Positions 17,578 through 24,033 of a DNA stretch of 24,033 nucleotides are shown piece after piece. Below the pieces are notes generated by a model that did no database searches, had not been told where the DNA came from, and saw only the letters and a program-made list of their open reading frames with translations. Each line of letters starts with the position of its first letter. Within the stretch, counting starts at the first letter, position 1. The stretch spans positions 1 to 24,033 of the IMG/VR virus record IMGVR_UViG_3300025086_000238. One strand, given 5' to 3'. This DNA is from a virus. The position numbers and the translations under genes were made by a program.

Positions 17578-17610
17578 CTCTCTTATATTTATAAGTATAA
17601 GAGAGTTTTT
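17578..17610 (+). terminator. Intrinsic (Rho-independent) terminator
   Basis: A perfect 10-bp stem, CTCTCTTATA at 17578-17587 and TATAAGAGAG at 17596-17605, closes an 8-base loop and is followed immediately by TTTTT (17606-17610). It lies 36 bases after the stop of gene 16127 and before the RBS of gene 17629, so it should end or attenuate the upstream transcript. The stem-loop also contains the ATATTTAT word (17585-17592) seen in other gaps. Confidence 0.8.
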
Positions 17611-17628
17611 ACTATAAAGGGAATATAA

Positions 17629-19764
17629 ATGGCTTCAAGAGCAGTAGTCTTCAGACCAATTAATAAAGATGATGTATCAATTACACCGTTTGAAGCAAAT
17701 ACAATATTTAAAACAGATGAAACATCATATCTAACTGATGGATATGTAGTTCGACATGGAATACATAATGTACAGACTACACCAATTAGTGCATCAAATC
17801 TAGATGCTGATAATGCAAGAAATCCAGACGGAACATATCAAACTCCTACTTGGAAAGCAATAGACCATTTATTTTATAGACCAGAAACAAAAAATGTTCC
17901 TATGCATACTATGGAACATTATAATCCAAGATATACAGAAAAGAATTTATTTTATTCATGTAGTGTAGTAGCAATACCATATGTTAAACATGGAGAAAAT
18001 ATTAAGAAAACATCAGTGCATGTATCTTTTACAGGATCTGATGATTATCAATTAGTAGATTTATATGATGATAAATATGGAAATTTACGTGACCATACAA
18101 TAAATACTGGTAGTTTTATATCTCAATCAAAGTCTATTGCATATTGGGGATTCAATGATGAGTTTCGTCATTTTGAATTAAACTTTGGTCGTCTAGGAGT
18201 TCATACCAGAGGAAAAACATATAAACATATTCAGAATACCAATCGTATCAATAAGGATATTGTATCAACAGCACATTTAGTAAGATATGAACCAGGTATT
18301 AAAACAACAGGTTTAGGTGGAATCACATTAGGATCAGAAATAGTACCAAATCCTACTTTTGCATCTGATACCAATTGGAATAAAAACTCTAACTGGACGA
18401 TAGGAAGTGGAGTTGCAGCAAGTGATGGATCTTCAAATGGTAACCTCAATTATGGCTCCGTACCTGATGGACATCAGCATAGTGGATCAGGTATTACTTA
18501 TTCTGGATCACTTGAAATAAAATCATTAACTTCAGGAACAGGATACAAAGTTTCTGTCGGTCAAGGAACTAATTTTTCTGACACCTTCACTACAGTAGGT
18601 GTTCATCAATTTGTTATAAAAAGTACTTTACCATATGCCAGCCACCTTTATATAACACCAGTAGGTAATGCAGCAGGTACTATAGATAACGTACATTTAT
18701 CTAGAATTAATTTTCCTAATTCAGGAATTGCAGCCGCATTTGATTCAGGTTCAAAAGCATATATAATTACTCCAAATAATAATAAGTTTAATTTTAGACA
18801 AGACCAAGACTTTGCAATATCATTTTGGTGTAAATTACCACCAACTCAATCAGATACAGGATCAACAGCATATCGTACATCTGGTTCAAATTGTATAATT
18901 ACAAAGCGAGGTGTTGAACAAGAATTAGTAAGAGTAAATAGAAAATCAAATAGAAAAACATTTTATAGAAATACAAATATACATCGTACTAGATTTCCAT
19001 ATGATATAAGTGTTACAAATAAAAATCATCCAACATATCCGGCCGGAAAAATATTGTTTAGTAGAAGTAATGGAATTGATACATTGGAAGTAACTTCAAG
19101 TACATGTGTTACATCGTCTAATGATACTTGGTATCATGTAATGTGTAGCAAATCAGGATCAGATCTTGCAATGTTTGTTAATGGTGTATGGGAAAGTGGA
19201 GTTACAGATAAATTCCATACAGCTGATGATAATTTAATGAATCCATCACATTTAATGTTTGGAGCATTAGATGAGGATTGTAATGCATCCTTATCAGGAA
19301 GTATTGATGAAATAAGAATTTTCAATACATATTTACATTCTGCATCTGCAGAGTCATTAGCAAATAATCATTGGATGAGTAGTAGTGCATACCAAACAAA
19401 TGTTGCAGGTAATGTATTTTACAGATCAGGACAAATAGTAGTTTCATCACCATTACCAAAATATCATTATGCATTACAAGAAGGTTTTGATATAGAACAT
19501 AAATCGTCTAGAACTATTTATGAAAATGAAATACTATGTAAAGTTCCAATGGGAGAATGTAATGTTAGTATGAATCCAACATTACGTAAACCAAAAAGTG
19601 AATTGATACAAAATCAATTTACAAGTAGTGCCTGGAAACCATATATAACAACAATTGGATTGTACGACGACAATGCACAGTTATTAGCTGTAGCAAAATT
19701 GGCTAGACCAGTACAAAAACGAGATGATGTTGATATGAATTTCCTAATTAAATGGGATTACTAG
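17629..19764 (+). CDS. Probable tail fibre or adhesin with CBM-like and LamG domains
   Basis: 711 residues, ATG 17629 with AAGGGA at 17617-17622. Residues 1-230 look like a conserved virion-attachment part (RAVVFRPINKDDVSITPFEANTIF at the start). About 234-365 resembles a carbohydrate-binding module (SEIVPNPTFASDTNWNKNSNW, then strands ending TIDNVHLSRI). About 367-580 is a LamG/concanavalin-like domain: AAAFDSGSKAYII, FAISFWCKLP, DTWYHVMCSKSG, AMFVNGVWESG and GSIDEIRIFNTYLHSASAE. Inside it, about 425-473, is an unusually basic loop (VNRKSNRKTFYRNTNIHRTR). The final 40 residues, from Y672, form the module shared with gene 16127. Two putative glycan-binding domains suggest host recognition, which is inference. 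TAG ends the gene directly against the motif upstream of phoH. Confidence 0.75.
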   Translation: MASRAVVFRPINKDDVSITPFEANTIFKTDETSYLTDGYVVRHGIHNVQTTPISASNLDADNARNPDGTYQTPTWKAIDHLFYRPETKNVPMHTMEHYNPRYTEKNLFYSCSVVAIPYVKHGENIKKTSVHVSFTGSDDYQLVDLYDDKYGNLRDHTINTGSFISQSKSIAYWGFNDEFRHFELNFGRLGVHTRGKTYKHIQNTNRINKDIVSTAHLVRYEPGIKTTGLGGITLGSEIVPNPTFASDTNWNKNSNWTIGSGVAASDGSSNGNLNYGSVPDGHQHSGSGITYSGSLEIKSLTSGTGYKVSVGQGTNFSDTFTTVGVHQFVIKSTLPYASHLYITPVGNAAGTIDNVHLSRINFPNSGIAAAFDSGSKAYIITPNNNKFNFRQDQDFAISFWCKLPPTQSDTGSTAYRTSGSNCIITKRGVEQELVRVNRKSNRKTFYRNTNIHRTRFPYDISVTNKNHPTYPAGKILFSRSNGIDTLEVTSSTCVTSSNDTWYHVMCSKSGSDLAMFVNGVWESGVTDKFHTADDNLMNPSHLMFGALDEDCNASLSGSIDEIRIFNTYLHSASAESLANNHWMSSSAYQTNVAGNVFYRSGQIVVSSPLPKYHYALQEGFDIEHKSSRTIYENEILCKVPMGECNVSMNPTLRKPKSELIQNQFTSSAWKPYITTIGLYDDNAQLLAVAKLARPVQKRDDVDMNFLIKWDY

Positions 19765-19778
19765 ATATTTATATTAAA
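19765..19778 (+). promoter_or_regulatory. Shared intergenic AT motif upstream of phoH
   Basis: ATATTTATATTAAA, identical to 3535-3548, begins directly after the TAG stop of gene 17629. It precedes AAAAGGAG (19788-19795), the most canonical ribosome binding site of the window, and the phoH ATG at 19804. It sits at the junction between structural and nucleic-acid genes, where a new promoter would be expected. Confidence 0.45.
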
Positions 19779-19803
19779 TAGGTTAATAAAAGGAGTCACG
19801 AGA

Positions 19804-20472
19804 ATGGCAGTAAAAGATAATATGGTTAAGAGTCCGCCAAAAGGGGCTATAAGGTTTTCTATTTCTTTATCACCAGAACAAAAGAAAGCAAAAACACAAA
19901 TTCTAAAACATCCTTATAATTTTATTGTAGGTAAAGCTGGTAGTGGTAAAACACTATTAGCAGTGCAAGTAGCATTGGATCAATTTTTTAAAAAACAATA
20001 TAATAAAATAATAATTACAAGACCAACCATTTCTACAGAAGATAATGGATTCTTACCTGGATCTGAAAGAGAAAAAATGGAACCATGGTTAGTACCAATT
20101 AGAAGTAATATGAGAAAGGTTTATAATAAACCACCTATATTAGAAAAAATGGAAAAGTCTGAACAAATTGAATTAGTATCATTAGCTCACTTTAGAGGTA
20201 GAACTTTTGATAATTCAATTGTAATTGTAGATGAGTTTCAAAATTTAACAAGATCACAATTGGCGATGGCAATTGGTAGATTAGGTAAAGATTCCAAAAT
20301 GTTATTTTGTGGAGATTCTTACCAAATCGATCTAAAAGATAAAAATTATTCAGCTTACCACGATATGGCTAAACTAACAAATTCAGCTTATGTATTTAAA
20401 TGTGTATTAGAAGATTCACATAGACATAGTGCAATAGATGATTTGTTAGAATTATTAAACGGTTATCATTAA
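19804..20472 (+). CDS. phoH: PhoH-like ATPase
   Basis: 222 residues, the length usual for the phage PhoH family. Walker A is GKAGSGKT at residues 43-50, with TRPT at 72-75 following. The FRGRTF segment is at 130-135 and Walker B at 139-146 (IVIVDEFQ). GDSYQIDL at 170-177 and the EDSHRH arginine segment at 203-208 complete the P-loop NTPase core. PhoH proteins are cytoplasmic RNA/DNA-linked ATPases, sometimes fused to RNases in bacteria. Their role in phages is unsettled despite the link with phosphate stress in hosts. The gene starts after a strong AAAAGGAG site and a repeated upstream motif, and its stop is one base before the next ATG, so it heads a compact cluster of replication and recombination genes. 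The family call is secure; its function in this phage is not known. Confidence 0.95.
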   Translation: MAVKDNMVKSPPKGAIRFSISLSPEQKKAKTQILKHPYNFIVGKAGSGKTLLAVQVALDQFFKKQYNKIIITRPTISTEDNGFLPGSEREKMEPWLVPIRSNMRKVYNKPPILEKMEKSEQIELVSLAHFRGRTFDNSIVIVDEFQNLTRSQLAMAIGRLGKDSKMLFCGDSYQIDLKDKNYSAYHDMAKLTNSAYVFKCVLEDSHRHSAIDDLLELLNGYH

Positions 20473-20473
20473 T

Positions 20474-20884
20474 ATGGCTTGGAGAAGTAAAAGTAAATTA
20501 CGTAGAAATGCAATTAAACATGGTTATAGATCTGGATTCGAACATAAAGTATCAGATCAGTTAAAAGAAAACAAAATTAAGTTTGAATATGAAACAACAG
20601 TAATACCATATATCAAACCAGAAACTAAACATACTTATACAATTGATTTTACATTACCAAATGGAATACTAGTTGAAACAAAAGGAAGGTGGGTAGCAGA
20701 AGACCGTAAAAAACACTTACTTATTAAAAAACAACATCCTGAGTTAGATATAAGGATAGTATTCATGTCTGGTAAAACAAAAATTAGAAAAGGTTCACCA
20801 ACTACATATGGAATGTGGTGTGATAAGCATGGAATTCCATGGGCAGAAAAAACAATTCCAACTTCATGGTTTTCTGAAAAATAA
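20474..20884 (+). CDS. T7 endonuclease I-like Holliday junction resolvase
   Basis: 136 residues (T7 gp3 is 149). The motif order follows T7 endonuclease I: GYRSGFEHKV with E23, YTIDFTLPNG with D58, and VETKGR with E68 and K70. These correspond to T7 E20, D55, E65 and K67, all shifted by exactly three residues, so the PD-(D/E)XK active site is complete. The helix DRKKHLLIKKQHPELDIR and the C-terminal KGSPTTYGMWCDKHGIPWAEK block also match the family. The enzyme acts as a dimer that cuts four-way and branched DNA, clearing recombination and replication junctions before packaging. T4 uses the unrelated gp49 (endonuclease VII) for this. The start is one base after the phoH stop with no clear ribosome binding site, so translation is probably coupled. 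A very small chance remains that it is a repair enzyme of the same fold. Confidence 0.92.
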   Translation: MAWRSKSKLRRNAIKHGYRSGFEHKVSDQLKENKIKFEYETTVIPYIKPETKHTYTIDFTLPNGILVETKGRWVAEDRKKHLLIKKQHPELDIRIVFMSGKTKIRKGSPTTYGMWCDKHGIPWAEKTIPTSWFSEK

Positions 20885-20906
20885 TTTGGTTATTTGAAAA
20901 GTTTTC

Positions 20907-20915
20907 TTTATATTA
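20907..20915 (+). promoter_or_regulatory. TTTATATTA core before the primase gene
   Basis: The 37-base gap before the primase ATG (20922) holds TTTATATTA, the core of the motifs at 3535 and 19765. A weak sigma70-like pair can also be drawn (TTGGTT at 20886-20891, 17-base spacer, TATATT at 20909-20914), but the -35 is poor. The core ends only 6 bases before ATG, so a promoter here would give an almost leaderless message. No terminator or ribosome binding site is visible in the gap. Confidence 0.25.
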
Positions 20916-20921
20916 GTATAC

Positions 20922-21845
20922 ATGACGAATTTTAAATTACTAACATTAATAGAATCTGTACTCGGAAAGGGTAGATCTACTAATAAAGGCAATGTAGCTT
21001 TTCACTGTCCTTTTTGCCATCATAACAAAAAGAAGTTAGAAGTTAACATCCTTTCTCAACACTGGCATTGCTGGGTATGTAATGCGGCAGGCCGTAAAAT
21101 AATTACATTATTTAAAAAGTTAAAAGTTGAACGATTTAAAATATCTAAATTATTTGAATATATTGAAGAAACAGAATATAGACCTAAAATAACTACTACA
21201 AATACAAAGGCAGTAGAATTACCACCCGAGTTCAAGCCATTATGGAAAATAAACACATTATCACCAGAATATAGAAATGCGGTTTATTATCTTAAAAAAC
21301 GAGGTATTACTATTCATGATATTCTTAAATATAGAATAGGATATTGCGAAACTGGACAATATTCAGGAAAGGTTATTATTCCTAGTTATGATGCAAATGG
21401 AGTATTAAATTACTTTGTTGGAAGAGCTTACTATGAAGATGATAATTTTAAACATAAAAATCCACAGGTATCAAAAGATATTGTAGGATTTGAGTTACAT
21501 ATTAACTGGAATTATCCAGTATGTTTAGTTGAAGGAGCTTTTGATGCAATTGCAATAAGAAGGAATGCAATTCCATTATTTGGTAAAACAATACCAGATC
21601 AACTTAAACATCGTATTATAGAAAATAATGTAAAAATAATTTATATATGTCTTGACCAAGATGCAAGAAAACAAGCTATTGAAACGGCTGAATATTTTAT
21701 GGCAAATGGAGTAGATGTATATTTTGTAGACTTAAAAGAAAAAGATCCAAGTGAAGTAGGTTTTGGAAAAATTAATAACATATTAGCTGGAACAGAAAAA
21801 CTTACTTCTAGTTGGCTAATAGAGCAAAGGATAATGGGAATATGA
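20922..21845 (+). CDS. gp61: DNA primase (zinc finger plus Toprim, T4 gp61 type)
   Basis: 307 residues, against 342 for T4 gp61. An N-terminal zinc ribbon uses C29-x2-C32 and C50-x2-C53 (HCPFC and HCWVC), which in this family recognises the priming site. A linker rich in Thr/Lys follows (80-100). The Toprim catalytic domain includes SGKVIIPSYDANG (148-160), LVEGAFDAIAI with E204, and ICLDQDARKQA with the D245-x-D247 pair, the metal-binding residues. DLKEKDPSEVG (270-280) is the usual end motif. The protein makes short RNA primers for lagging-strand synthesis, normally together with a DnaB-type helicase (T4 gp41), which is not in the window. The TGA stop overlaps the next ATG in ATGA (21842-21845), so primase and the Mre11-Rad50 gene are probably translated together. 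Confidence 0.92.
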   Translation: MTNFKLLTLIESVLGKGRSTNKGNVAFHCPFCHHNKKKLEVNILSQHWHCWVCNAAGRKIITLFKKLKVERFKISKLFEYIEETEYRPKITTTNTKAVELPPEFKPLWKINTLSPEYRNAVYYLKKRGITIHDILKYRIGYCETGQYSGKVIIPSYDANGVLNYFVGRAYYEDDNFKHKNPQVSKDIVGFELHINWNYPVCLVEGAFDAIAIRRNAIPLFGKTIPDQLKHRIIENNVKIIYICLDQDARKQAIETAEYFMANGVDVYFVDLKEKDPSEVGFGKINNILAGTEKLTSSWLIEQRIMGI

Positions 21846-24033
21846 TAAATAGAATATATCACATAGCAGATGTACATATAAGAAATGTTAAACGTCATAA
21901 AGAATATAGACAAGTATTTAAACGATTATATTCTTATATAAAAAAGACAAAACAAGAAAATGATATTATTTATATTGCTGGAGATATTGTACACGCAAAA
22001 ACAGATATGTCACCAGAGTTAATTGATTTAACATCTGAATTCTTTTCTAATTTAGCAGATTTATTACCTACCATAGTAATTTTAGGAAATCATGATTGTA
22101 ACCTAAATAACAATTATAGACTGGATGCCTTAAGTCCTATTGTTAAAGCCATCAATCATAAGAACTTACACTATCTTAAAGACAACGATGTATATGATAT
22201 CCAAGGTGTACACTTTAACGTAATGGCGGTGGATGAAAAGCCTGCAAAATATATAAAAGCATCTGATTTTGAAGGTAATTTTAAGATAGCATTACATCAT
22301 GGTTCGGTACATAACGCATCAACAGATGCTGGATTTACATTAAGTAATACTCATGTTACAACAGATATGTTTATAGGACATGATTTGGTATTATTAGGTG
22401 ATATCCATAAACCACAATATTTAGATGATAAGAAAACAATTGCATATGCTGGTTCTTTAATTCAACAAAATCATGGAGAATCTTTAGGTCATGGAATAAT
22501 GATTTGGGATTTAAAAACTAAAAAATCTGAATTTGTTGAAATTGAAAATGATTATGGTTATTATACATACGAAATTGATAATGGCAAAATTATCAATCCA
22601 GACTCAAGAGTACCTAAAAAACCAAGATTGAGATTAAAAGTAAAAGATACAGATTCTGGAACCTTAAAACAAATAATTGCAGATATTCGATCTAAATATA
22701 AAGTCCAAGATATTTCAATTCAAAAAATAAATGCATTAAATACAACAGATTCAAAAAATAAAATTAATTTTGGAAATGTGCGAGATGTAGAATGGCAAAA
22801 CAATGTTATTACAGAATATCTAACAGATGAATTTGCGCTTGATGATGAATTGCTAGATACAGTTAGACATATAAATAGAACCGTTCATTCAAAATTACCA
22901 ACTAATACATTAACAAGAAATATTACTTGGCAACCTAAGAAATTTGAATTTTCAAACATGTTTAGTTATGGTGAAGATAATGAAATTGATTTTTCAAATA
23001 TGAATGGAACATATGGATTATTTGCACCAAATGCATCTGGTAAATCAACATTATTAGATGCATTAGCATTTACTTGTTTTGATAGATGTAGTCGTACAAA
23101 AAAAGCTGCTCATGTATTAAATAATAAAAAATCTAGATTCCATTGTAAGTTTGAATTTGAATTAGGAAAATATATATACTTTATTGAAAGGACAGGAAAA
23201 AAGAATAATCGTGGTCATGTAAAAGTAGATGTAAATTTTTGGAGAGTTGATAAAGACGGAAATGAAGAATCATTAAATGGAGACCAAAGAGATTCTACAA
23301 ATAAAAGTATAAGACAATATCTTGGATCATATGAAGACTTTGTATTAACAGCATTATCATTACAAAATAATAATACAGGCTTTATTGATAAAACTCAAAG
23401 AGAACGAAAAGATTTATTATCACAGTTTTTAGATATTGATATTTTTGAACAACAATATTTGGTAGGCCATGAAGATATTAGAGAAACAGCTGCATTAATA
23501 AGAGAATACAAAAGAAAAGATTTTTCAACTGATTTATCAACTGCTAGGGAAATTATATCTCAATATACCGGATCATATGAACAAATGAAAGTTGACAAGA
23601 CAGAACATGAAGAAATGAAAACAAATCTCAATGATATCATTTTTTCGTTAACAAAAGAATTAAAAAAAGTTGATGATACATTAGATTCACCAGATGATAT
23701 TAAATATGAAATTACTCAATTATCTGATAGAATTGGAAATTTAAAATTAGACCGAGAACATCAAAAAGATTTAATTAAGTCTCAACAAAAATTAATAAAA
23801 GAAATAACCCAAAAAATAAATAAGATTGATGAACAATCTTTAAAAGATGCATTAGTAGAATTAAAAGATTATAATGATACTGTTATTAAATTAAATAACG
23901 ATCTTAAATTAAAACAATTAAAAATACAACATGCTCAAAAAATGGTTTCAAAATTAGATAAACATGAATGGGATGAAGATTGTAGTTATTGTATGGCTAA
24001 TCCATGGTTAAAAGAAACTCAACAAGTTGCAGA
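21842..24033 (+). CDS. Mre11-Rad50 (gp47-gp46) single-chain fusion, 3' end missing
   Basis: The frame is open for 730 codons to the window edge with no stop, from ATG 21842 (overlapping the primase TGA; AAAGGA at 21826-21831). Residues 1-260 are an Mre11/SbcD/gp47 nuclease with all phosphoesterase motifs: D10-V-H12, G47-D48, GNHD 82-85, H152-H153, GDIH 186-189 and AYAGSL 201-206. About 260-365 would be the capping and ATPase-binding part. Without a stop or new start, a Rad50/SbcC/gp46 ATPase begins: WQPKKFEFSNMFSYGEDNEI (363-382), Walker A APNASGKST (395-403) and the Q-loop LSLQNN with Q508. A Lys/Glu-rich coiled coil runs about 545-712, then the zinc hook C714-S-Y-C717. The returning coil, signature motif and Walker B lie beyond the window. 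The complex resects DNA ends for recombination-dependent replication. T4 makes nuclease and ATPase as separate proteins. Confidence 0.92.
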   Translation, partial: MINRIYHIADVHIRNVKRHKEYRQVFKRLYSYIKKTKQENDIIYIAGDIVHAKTDMSPELIDLTSEFFSNLADLLPTIVILGNHDCNLNNNYRLDALSPIVKAINHKNLHYLKDNDVYDIQGVHFNVMAVDEKPAKYIKASDFEGNFKIALHHGSVHNASTDAGFTLSNTHVTTDMFIGHDLVLLGDIHKPQYLDDKKTIAYAGSLIQQNHGESLGHGIMIWDLKTKKSEFVEIENDYGYYTYEIDNGKIINPDSRVPKKPRLRLKVKDTDSGTLKQIIADIRSKYKVQDISIQKINALNTTDSKNKINFGNVRDVEWQNNVITEYLTDEFALDDELLDTVRHINRTVHSKLPTNTLTRNITWQPKKFEFSNMFSYGEDNEIDFSNMNGTYGLFAPNASGKSTLLDALAFTCFDRCSRTKKAAHVLNNKKSRFHCKFEFELGKYIYFIERTGKKNNRGHVKVDVNFWRVDKDGNEESLNGDQRDSTNKSIRQYLGSYEDFVLTALSLQNNNTGFIDKTQRERKDLLSQFLDIDIFEQQYLVGHEDIRETAALIREYKRKDFSTDLSTAREIISQYTGSYEQMKVDKTEHEEMKTNLNDIIFSLTKELKKVDDTLDSPDDIKYEITQLSDRIGNLKLDREHQKDLIKSQQKLIKEITQKINKIDEQSLKDALVELKDYNDTVIKLNNDLKLKQLKIQHAQKMVSKLDKHEWDEDCSYCMANPWLKETQQVA

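Noticed and set aside
20886-20914. Sigma70-type promoter before the primase
   Set aside because: The -35 matches only three of six consensus bases and the implied leader is only a few bases; too weak to annotate as a host promoter.
1-24033. tRNA genes, CRISPR arrays, insertion sequences, attachment sites
   Set aside because: No cloverleaf-like segment, regularly spaced repeats, transposase gene or terminal inverted repeats were seen; coding sequence fills nearly all of the window.

Overview
The window is a continuous, gene-dense, strongly AT-rich stretch of a tailed-phage genome. Every supported gene is on the + strand, most neighbours overlap or lie within 25 bases of each other, and no gap reaches 100 bases. 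Gene content points to a T4-like (contractile-tail) virus: a gp5-like baseplate hub, gp25 and gp6 baseplate wedge proteins, a primase of the T4 gp61 type, and gp47/gp46 (Mre11/Rad50) recombination functions. The glycan-binding-type (LamG, DNRLRE) structural proteins and PhoH resemble marine T4-like phages, but nothing in the window identifies the host. The genetic code looks standard: TAA, TAG and TGA all end genes.

Region 1 (1-19764) is the virion module. It opens inside a hub protein whose lytic domain is an M15 D,D-peptidase. Next come a second hub-like protein (2229), a small hypothetical (3566), gp25 (4039), gp6 (4653), a DNRLRE-domain protein (6546), a large protein with a His-x-His cluster (7684) and a 1933-residue protein with two LamG-like domains (9570). 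Three further structural proteins follow (15427, 16127, 17629). The last two share an exactly 40-residue C-terminal module, and the last also carries a CBM-like and a LamG domain. A clear intrinsic terminator lies at 17578-17610 between 16127 and 17629.

Region 2 (19804-24033) is a nucleic-acid module with almost no spacing: PhoH ATPase, a T7-endonuclease-I-type junction resolvase with all four catalytic residues, a zinc-finger/Toprim primase, and an open frame running off the right end. That last frame encodes an Mre11-type nuclease and a Rad50-type ATPase with coiled coil and zinc hook in one uninterrupted reading frame. In T4 these are two proteins (gp47 and gp46), so the fusion is the most striking thing in the window.

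Regulation: four of the intergenic gaps carry the 8-mer ATATTTAT, and the leaders of genes 3566 and 15427 align without gaps over 34 bases with the same spacing to ATG. This suggests a phage-specific promoter or leader element. Many genes use AAGGGA-type ribosome binding sites, and in two cases the preceding TAA stop codon forms part of the site.
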